NCBI GenBank assembly: GCA_009773455.1
Contig: WSXU01000014.1
Coordinates: forward strand, 68,078 to 132,077
From: Bacteroidota bacterium
GTDB taxonomy: Bacteria; Bacteroidota; Bacteroidia; Bacteroidales; Lentimicrobiaceae
Length of the DNA stretch: 64,000 nucleotides
Reading direction: 5' to 3'
The position numbers and the translations under genes were made by a program. Shown here in pieces: positions 57,568-64,000 of this stretch. A model generated the notes under the pieces. The model had not been told where the DNA came from. It was given only the letters and a program-made list of their open reading frames with translations, and searched no databases. Each line of letters starts with the position of its first letter. Position 1 is the stretch's first letter.

Positions 57568-58449
57568 ATGAACCGGCTTCACAGGTTTTTTTCTTCATTT
57601 CTGCTGGTTACGGCAAAGCTGGCCGGACGTCTGCCCATAGGTATTCTTTATTTCAAGGCCGGATTTCTAAGACTTATAGCTGAAAATGTATTGCATTACC
57701 GTTATCAGGTGATCATACAGAATCTGTCGCGCTCCTTTCCTGAAAAGAATTACAAAGAAATCAGGGCATTGGCTCACGGTTTTTATAAACACTTTTTCGA
57801 AATTTTCGCTGAGGTCATTAAGAGCCAGGGATTGAAACCGGGAAATGCAAAAGCCCGCTTTCACATTGAAAATCCGGAACTGATCAACGACCTGCATTCC
57901 CGTGGAATCAATGTGATTGCCATGGCTGGGCACCGGGGCAACTGGGAATGGGTAATCATGATGCCTTTGACCTTTGGATTCAACATCTATACCCTATACA
58001 AGCCATTGTCAAGCAGGATTATGGAAAACCTGATGGGCCGGATCAGGGCTCGCTTCGGGATGAAGTTGTTATCGATGCAACAGGCCGGAAGGTTTATTCT
58101 GAGCAAGAAGGATTATCCGGCATTGTACATATTTGTTGGCGACCAGTCTCCATCCCACAAGGATCCTGACTACAGTTTCGATTTTCTGAACCAACCCAGC
58201 CTGTTGTTTACAGGAGGCGCCAAACTGGCTAAAGCTACGGACTCAGCCGTCGTTTATCTGTCAATCGATAAAATCCGCAGGGGATACTATTCTGCAAGTT
58301 TCAGAATCATTGCTGAGCCATCTGAAAATAAAACCGACCGGGAAATTCTGAGTACCTATGCCCGTATGCTTGAGGAAGATATCCGGCGACAACCGGCTTT
58401 CTGGCTCTGGTCGCATAAAAGGTGGAAACACAGAGCTAAGAATAGCTAA
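57568..58449 (+). CDS. LpxL/HtrB-family lipid A acyltransferase-like protein
   Basis: VIAMAGHRGNWEWVIMMPL (HxxxxE), FVGDQSPSHKDP, QPAFWLWSHKRWKHR. Confidence 0.93.
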   Translation: MNRLHRFFSSFLLVTAKLAGRLPIGILYFKAGFLRLIAENVLHYRYQVIIQNLSRSFPEKNYKEIRALAHGFYKHFFEIFAEVIKSQGLKPGNAKARFHIENPELINDLHSRGINVIAMAGHRGNWEWVIMMPLTFGFNIYTLYKPLSSRIMENLMGRIRARFGMKLLSMQQAGRFILSKKDYPALYIFVGDQSPSHKDPDYSFDFLNQPSLLFTGGAKLAKATDSAVVYLSIDKIRRGYYSASFRIIAEPSENKTDREILSTYARMLEEDIRRQPAFWLWSHKRWKHRAKNS

Positions 58450-58502
58450 CAGTTAACAACTAACAACTAACAACTAACAACTAGCAACTAACAGTTTACA
58501 GT
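58447..58502. repeat. Heptameric tandem repeat TAACAAC/TAACAGT starting at the stop codon
   Basis: TAACAGT TAACAAC x4 TAGCAAC TAACAGT TTACAGT; first TAA is the gene stop. Confidence 0.93.
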
Positions 58503-58578
58503 TATTCTTCAAATCAGGGCATTGGGAAAGATTGTTTCAGAAGAGCAGTCTGTAAATTATGCAGGGTGGGTGTTCTTA

Positions 58579-59733
58579 TCAGAATCCACGTCCTCCGGTA
58601 AGGATTCCGTAGAATTCAGGCATCAGTTTGCGGATCAGCGCACCAAGGCTGACTGAAAGGATGATGATGGTCAGTGGAAGAAAAATAAAAGTCAGCATCC
58701 GGTAGCCATAAATGTGCCCGGTGCAAGTGAATACGGCATTGGTCATATAGGCCACAAGGGGCGCATGAAAAGCATAGATCATAAACGAGAAGGCCGACAG
58801 CCATACAAACCATCTTTTCTCCATAAAAAACCTGACCAGAAAGTTTCCTCCGTACCAGGCAGTGACCAATCCGCTGATCACAACCAGTTTGTGCATCAGC
58901 GTAATTACTGGGAAAACAGCCCCTCCCAAAAACAGTTCTCCTTTGAATGCCAGTATAGTCTTCAGAACCGAAAGTCCGAAGAAGCCGGCTCCCCACCAGG
59001 CCGGATTCAGCCATCGGGCGGGTTGATCAATATTGTAACTGTTTTTCTGCATCCACACACCAAGAGAGAAAAACAGCAGTCCTTCCCCTTCGATCAATAC
59101 GAAACCTGCAGTTGACAACCACATCAGGAAAGCAATACCAAAAAATACCCATTTACCAATCCTTCGGCTGACACACCACCGGATGGCCGGATAGGCAATA
59201 TTGTAGATTAGCAGAACCCTGATAAACCACAATTGGTAAGGAACCGGGATAAGAATCCAGCGGCCGGCAAGCTCGTACCATTTGTAGTCATGCAGCAGCA
59301 TCCTGGTTTCGTCAATCTGAACAATGTGCGATCCGGCTACGATATCACGAGTAAACGGATGAAGCTCAAGCAACCACGTGAGCAAAAGTCCGAAACTACT
59401 CCAGATCAGATAGGGGGCAAGCAGGGTACGGAGCCTTTTCCGGGTGCGTTCCCCGTAAGGCCGGTAATCGTGCATGGCAAATAGAAAACCAGAGATGATA
59501 AAAAGCATGGGAATACGAAACCTGAAAATCCCATTGGCCAGAAAATACTCGGTAAACGTGGTGAAACTGAGTGGTTCTCCGGGTGTGGTCCAGGGTTGCA
59601 GATAGTTGATGTTGAGGTTATAGCCATGAACAAAGACAAGTAAAAACATAGCTGTAAATGACCAGAACCTGATTTTCCGGCTGTTGAATTCAGATAGTTT
59701 TGGAGTATTTATAATCTGTTCCATTGGATACAT
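58579..59733 (-). CDS. Acyltransferase 3 family membrane protein
   Basis: FWSFTAMFLLVFVHGYNL; FRIPMLFIISGFLFAMHDYRPYGERTRKRLRTLLAPYLIWSSFGLLLTW; multi-TM. Confidence 0.9.
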   Translation of the reverse strand: MYPMEQIINTPKLSEFNSRKIRFWSFTAMFLLVFVHGYNLNINYLQPWTTPGEPLSFTTFTEYFLANGIFRFRIPMLFIISGFLFAMHDYRPYGERTRKRLRTLLAPYLIWSSFGLLLTWLLELHPFTRDIVAGSHIVQIDETRMLLHDYKWYELAGRWILIPVPYQLWFIRVLLIYNIAYPAIRWCVSRRIGKWVFFGIAFLMWLSTAGFVLIEGEGLLFFSLGVWMQKNSYNIDQPARWLNPAWWGAGFFGLSVLKTILAFKGELFLGGAVFPVITLMHKLVVISGLVTAWYGGNFLVRFFMEKRWFVWLSAFSFMIYAFHAPLVAYMTNAVFTCTGHIYGYRMLTFIFLPLTIIILSVSLGALIRKLMPEFYGILTGGRGF

Positions 59734-60011
59734 TCCTATTATCCCCCAAATTAAATAAAATATTGAACATGATGCACATATTCAGGCTTTTTGAAATACC
59801 GGCCGGAGAAGATGGTCACAATTTTATTGAATCATTTGAACCTTTTCTGAAATGCGAGAATATTACTGTTTTATTCTGACAATAGCTGGTTTACTGTTCC
59901 TGCAAATTATTTTTCGACACCTTGCTTCAGGTAATGGAAAACAAGTAAATTCGTTGCCGGATTCATACAGATTCTATATTTAGTTTCAACCAGGAAAACA
60001 AAAGCAATACC

Positions 60012-61790
60012 ATGAAAGGCAAGACTTTTGCAGAAAAAATTCTGGGCGCTGAAGCAGGCGCCATCGTATTCCGTAAACCGGATATTATTCTCACACATGA
60101 CAATACCTCCAGCATTGGCAGCACTTTCAATAAAATGGGTGGTGTCAGTGTTTTTGACCCTGATCAGTTGTTGATTGTGCTTGATCACAACGCTCCGCCA
60201 ACCAATGCCAAGCTGGCCAATGATTATCAGAAAATCCGGGATATTGTCAAACAGCAGGGGATAAAGAAATTTCATGATGTTGGCAAAGGTATCTGCCACC
60301 AGATTGTTTCCAAATATGCCAGGCCGAAGATGATTGTCGTTGGTAGTGACAGTCACACCTGTACTGCTGGTGCATTCAATTCATTTGCTGCAGGCATCGA
60401 CCGTACCGAAACTGCCGGATTATGGAAGCAGGGTGAAACATGGTTCAGGGTTCCTGAAAGCATTAAGATTACCCTGAATGGTAAATTGCCGGAAGGCGTT
60501 TATGCCAAAGACCTTTCGTTGTGGATCATCGGCATGATCGGATCAAGCGGTGCCGATTATATGTCGATTGAATATCACGGAGATGGTGTGAAAACCCTGA
60601 ATGTCGCCGATCGTATGACCATTGCCAACCTTGCCTCAGAAATGGGTGCGAAAAATGCTGTTTTCCCGGCCGATGAAGTTCTGGAACAGTGGTTGGGCCA
60701 CAAGGCTGAAGGTGCCTGGGCAGATTCAGATGCGACCTATGCCCGTGAAATTGTAATCAATCTGAACGAACTATTTCCGGTAGTTGCAGCACCGCATCAT
60801 GTCGACAATGTTAAGGCGTTAGCTGAAGTCAGGGGTGTGAAACTCAATCAGGCACTGATCGGTACCTGCACCAACGGTCGTATCGAAGACCTGCGTGCTG
60901 CTGCTAAAATACTGGATGGTAAAAAACTGCCCGACGGCTTCCAGTTGCTCATCATTCCGGCTTCACAGGAAATATACCTGGAGGCTATGGAAGAAGGCCT
61001 TATTAAACTGTTTATGGAAACCGGTGCCAACGTGCTGGCGCCGAGTTGCGGGCCTTGCCTCGGAACCGGTCAGGGGATACCGGCCGATGGTTACACAGTT
61101 ATCTCTACAGCAAACAGGAACTTCAAAGGCCGCATGGGCAACAAGGAATCGGCCATTTACCTCGCTTCACCTGCCGTTGTTGCTTATTCCGCGTTGAAAG
61201 GTGAAATTTCAGATCCGAGAGGCGATCATTTTACCGATAAATTCCCCTTCGCTGCCGAGCAGAGTAAGACAGTCGACATTGCGCAGGGTGAAGACCGTTA
61301 TGCTGCCGGGTCATGGAATTATGCCGATGTGGATAACCTGAATACCGACCAGATGTTTGCCGGGAAATTCACTTATGAGATCAACAGTTCGGAAGCTGAG
61401 AAAATCATGCCTTTCCTGTTTAAGGGATTTGACGATAGTTTCTCTGACCGGGTAAAAGAAGGCGACATTCTGGTAGCCGGAGCCAACTTTGGTTGCGGAA
61501 GTTCAAGGGAACATCCCTGCGTTGGTCTGGCCTATGCCGGAGTTAAGGCGGTTATCTGTAAATCAGTCAACCGGATTTTTTACCGTTCTTCGGTAAATCA
61601 GGGTCTTCCGATCATTCTCTTGCCCGAAGCGGTAGATGCATACAAACAGGGCGATAAGGTTGAAATTGATTTTGCTGCCGGCATTGTTACCGTTGCCGGT
61701 AAAGAGTTCAGATTTTCTCCGTTGCCTGCAAAACTGATGGGGATTTTCGATGCCAAAGGCCTGGTAAATTACGTTAAAGCCAACGCCTGA
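60012..61790 (+). CDS. Aconitase/isopropylmalate dehydratase-family enzyme, large and small domains fused
   Basis: VVGSDSHTCTAGAFNSFAAGIDRTE; LIGTCTNGRIEDLRAAAKIL; LAPSCGPCLGTGQG; swivel domain GDILVAGANFGCGSSREHPCVGLAYAGVKAVICKSVNRIFYRSSVNQGLPII. Confidence 0.92.
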   Translation: MKGKTFAEKILGAEAGAIVFRKPDIILTHDNTSSIGSTFNKMGGVSVFDPDQLLIVLDHNAPPTNAKLANDYQKIRDIVKQQGIKKFHDVGKGICHQIVSKYARPKMIVVGSDSHTCTAGAFNSFAAGIDRTETAGLWKQGETWFRVPESIKITLNGKLPEGVYAKDLSLWIIGMIGSSGADYMSIEYHGDGVKTLNVADRMTIANLASEMGAKNAVFPADEVLEQWLGHKAEGAWADSDATYAREIVINLNELFPVVAAPHHVDNVKALAEVRGVKLNQALIGTCTNGRIEDLRAAAKILDGKKLPDGFQLLIIPASQEIYLEAMEEGLIKLFMETGANVLAPSCGPCLGTGQGIPADGYTVISTANRNFKGRMGNKESAIYLASPAVVAYSALKGEISDPRGDHFTDKFPFAAEQSKTVDIAQGEDRYAAGSWNYADVDNLNTDQMFAGKFTYEINSSEAEKIMPFLFKGFDDSFSDRVKEGDILVAGANFGCGSSREHPCVGLAYAGVKAVICKSVNRIFYRSSVNQGLPIILLPEAVDAYKQGDKVEIDFAAGIVTVAGKEFRFSPLPAKLMGIFDAKGLVNYVKANA

Positions 61791-61869
61791 CAAACGTTAA
61801 AATGTCTTAAACCGGCTGCTGAAGGGGAACCAAAGTGGCCGGTTTTTGTTTATCTGCAATATCCTTTTG

Positions 61870-63222
61870 ATGAAAAATAAATTTGGCAACCGTTATTCCA
61901 GGTTCCTGTTTCCTGGACTCGCACTAATTCTGGTATCCCTGTTGTATATCGCACTGCTTACTGCATTGCCAAAATATGCAGGTCGCGTTCCTTTTCTGGC
62001 AATCCTTTTTCTGATCGATTGGATTGTATATCGCGATATAAGAAGGTTTTGGCTGAAATTTGGCGGATGGGTCAAAGGTGCTTTTGCTATATTCTGGTGG
62101 TTACCGGTATCCTTGTTGTTTATTTTTCTGATTGGTTCAGTTTTTTTGCCACTTCAACTCTGGAACGACTATCTGAGAATCTACCTGCCTGGCATTGCCC
62201 TGATAACCATTATTTCGAAAATGGCCATGCTTGCCGGACTTTTACCAGCTTATCTGGTAAGACTTGTTTCATATCTTAAAGGCCGGTTCATGAAGAAGCA
62301 GAGTGTTTTTCTGCCGGCGACCGAACGTTTCTTCAGGATCACCGGCATATTCCTGGCCGCCATAGTGCTGATCCTGATGACCATCGGGAGTGTTTACTGG
62401 GTTTACCAATTCAGGGTTCGTAAGGTTGAGCTGTCAATAGAGAACCTGCCTGCCCGCTTTGAAGGGATGAGGATTGTACAATTATCAGACATTCATCTCG
62501 GGAGCTGGGTGTCGGCCAAACCACTACAGCGGGCTGTTGATGAGGTAATGTCGTTGAAACCAGATATCATTGTTTTTACCGGCGACCTGGTAAATTACAG
62601 CACGGATGAAGTCAGGGGTTTCGAATCCACCCTGTCACAACTTAAAGCACCTTATGGGGTTTATGCTATCCTTGGTAACCACGATTACGGAGATTACACT
62701 GCCTGGCCTGATGAAGCAGCCAAAAAACAGAACATGACTGACCTTGAAATGTTTTATAAGGAAATCGGCTGGCAATTGCTCCGTAACCAATCGGAACTGA
62801 TAACTGTTGACAGTGTGAAGCTTTTGGTGGCTGGTGTCGAAAACTGGAGCGCCACTGCAAGATTCAGGAAGTATGGGGATATGGAAACCACACTCCGGGG
62901 TTATCCTGATGCCGATGTGAATATTCTTCTGTCGCATGATCCTACCCATTGGGATGCCGAAGTAGCACAGTCATATCCCCGCTTCGATCTGACCCTGTCG
63001 GGTCATACCCATGGTATGCAGATGGGAATTGAAACATCAGGTTTCCGCTGGAGTCCTTCGCAGTACATGTATAAAGAATGGGCCGGTTTATACCGGCATA
63101 TAACATCCTCCGGTAAGGTAAATTATCTCTATGTTAACCGGGGATTGGGTCACATCGGCTATCCCGGGCGGGTGGGAATTCTTCCTGAAATTGCGCTGAT
63201 TATTCTGAAGAAAAGAAATTGA
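61870..63222 (+). CDS. Membrane-anchored metallophosphoesterase (YkuE/YaeI-like)
   Basis: RIVQLSDIHLGSW; PDIIVFTGDLVNY; YAILGNHDYGDY; ILLSHDPTHWD; LTLSGHTHGMQMG. Start at MKNKFGNRY likely. Confidence 0.94.
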   Translation: MKNKFGNRYSRFLFPGLALILVSLLYIALLTALPKYAGRVPFLAILFLIDWIVYRDIRRFWLKFGGWVKGAFAIFWWLPVSLLFIFLIGSVFLPLQLWNDYLRIYLPGIALITIISKMAMLAGLLPAYLVRLVSYLKGRFMKKQSVFLPATERFFRITGIFLAAIVLILMTIGSVYWVYQFRVRKVELSIENLPARFEGMRIVQLSDIHLGSWVSAKPLQRAVDEVMSLKPDIIVFTGDLVNYSTDEVRGFESTLSQLKAPYGVYAILGNHDYGDYTAWPDEAAKKQNMTDLEMFYKEIGWQLLRNQSELITVDSVKLLVAGVENWSATARFRKYGDMETTLRGYPDADVNILLSHDPTHWDAEVAQSYPRFDLTLSGHTHGMQMGIETSGFRWSPSQYMYKEWAGLYRHITSSGKVNYLYVNRGLGHIGYPGRVGILPEIALIILKKRN

Positions 63223-63405
63223 TTCCGCCTCGCGAGGTGGAGTTCATCATCGTGGATTTTTCCGACCTGAACTTCTATTGGCCGATCAGGAGTTTGCGTA
63301 ACGTTTAATCACCTTCGGCAGACTGGTAATAAAAGTCAATTTCCTTGCCCGGTTGCAATTGGCAGTTTGGTGTGCTCTGATATCCGGAATGTTACGGAAA
63401 ATTGC

Positions 63406-64000
63406 TTAATGCATGCAGTTCTCCCTGTCACAGCAAGTCTTACAGGCTCTTTTATGTGCGCTGAAGTCGACAAGTTCAACAAAGGGCGAATAGTATCCTT
63501 CACCGGCAGGTTCCTCAAGCATCAGATCTGTACTGAGGTATTTCTTATTGCTGTCAGAGAACACCGTAGCAACATTGGCATTCTTTCCCTTCATTTCCTG
63601 AGCTATAATGGCCGCTATAAAATTGGCTCCTGAAGAAATGCCGACTGCCAGCCCAAGCTGACTGGCAAGTTTCTGGGCCATAAGAATGGCATCCCCGTCG
63701 TGGACTTTGATGATTTCATCAAGTTCATTCAGTTTTACAATCTCCGGAATAAACTCATCAGAAATGCCCTGAATGCGGTGCTTCCCGATTTTATGGCCGG
63801 TTGAGAGGGTGGGGGACTCTGCCGGTTCCATCGGGTGAATGCTGATTCCCGGATTCTGGGATTTCAGATACCTTCCGACACCCATGATGGTACCACCGGT
63901 ACCAATACCCGCAACGAAAATATCAGGAATTGCGCCGGCGTCCTTCATCTGGCAGTATAATTCGGGACCTGTTGTCTCTTTATGGGCATCAGCATTATAA
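63406..64000 (-). CDS. cysK: Cysteine synthase, C-terminal part (5' end beyond window), with Cys-rich C-terminal tail
   Basis: [45 protein letters not shown]; tail [13 protein letters not shown]; frame open to window end ([21 protein letters not shown]). Confidence 0.88.
   Translation of the reverse strand, partial: YNADAHKETTGPELYCQMKDAGAIPDIFVAGIGTGGTIMGVGRYLKSQNPGISIHPMEPAESPTLSTGHKIGKHRIQGISDEFIPEIVKLNELDEIIKVHDGDAILMAQKLASQLGLAVGISSGANFIAAIIAQEMKGKNANVATVFSDSNKKYLSTDLMLEEPAGEGYYSPFVELVDFSAHKRACKTCCDRENCMH

Overview
Bacteroidota-type chromosomal window (about 64 kb), mostly housekeeping and envelope genes: typA/bipA (partial), a DtxR regulator with a TonB receptor, K+ uptake, ffh, folD, pepE, Fe/Mn-SOD, a Cu/Zn efflux cluster, a 7-PAS LytS-type kinase with a LytTR regulator, carA/carB, ABC-F, acyltransferases, a fused aconitase-family enzyme and partial cysK. 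At least seven proteins carry type IX secretion (T9SS)-like C-terminal sorting domains, and one OmpA protein has a PorE-like architecture. The most unusual stretch is about 52.2-54.1 kb. It contains: (i) tRNA-Ser and tRNA-Pro, the latter followed by a GIY-YIG nuclease gene bracketed by a 27-bp duplication of the tRNA-Pro 3' end, each copy with its own terminator-like hairpin; (ii) a RAYT (Y1/IS200-like) transposase gene flanked by 27-nt inverted REP hairpins and by outer direct repeats with tRNA T-arm-like sequence and competing hairpins; (iii) a lipoprotein gene whose signal peptide is put out of frame by an 8-bp tandem duplication. Elsewhere there is a six-copy, ~115-bp tandem array between carA and carB, several unrelated heptameric intergenic repeat families (one, TAACAGT, begins at gene stop codons), and a promoter/leader-ORF/hairpin arrangement upstream of an outer-membrane protein. 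All calls come from reading the sequence and supplied ORFs; no database search was run.
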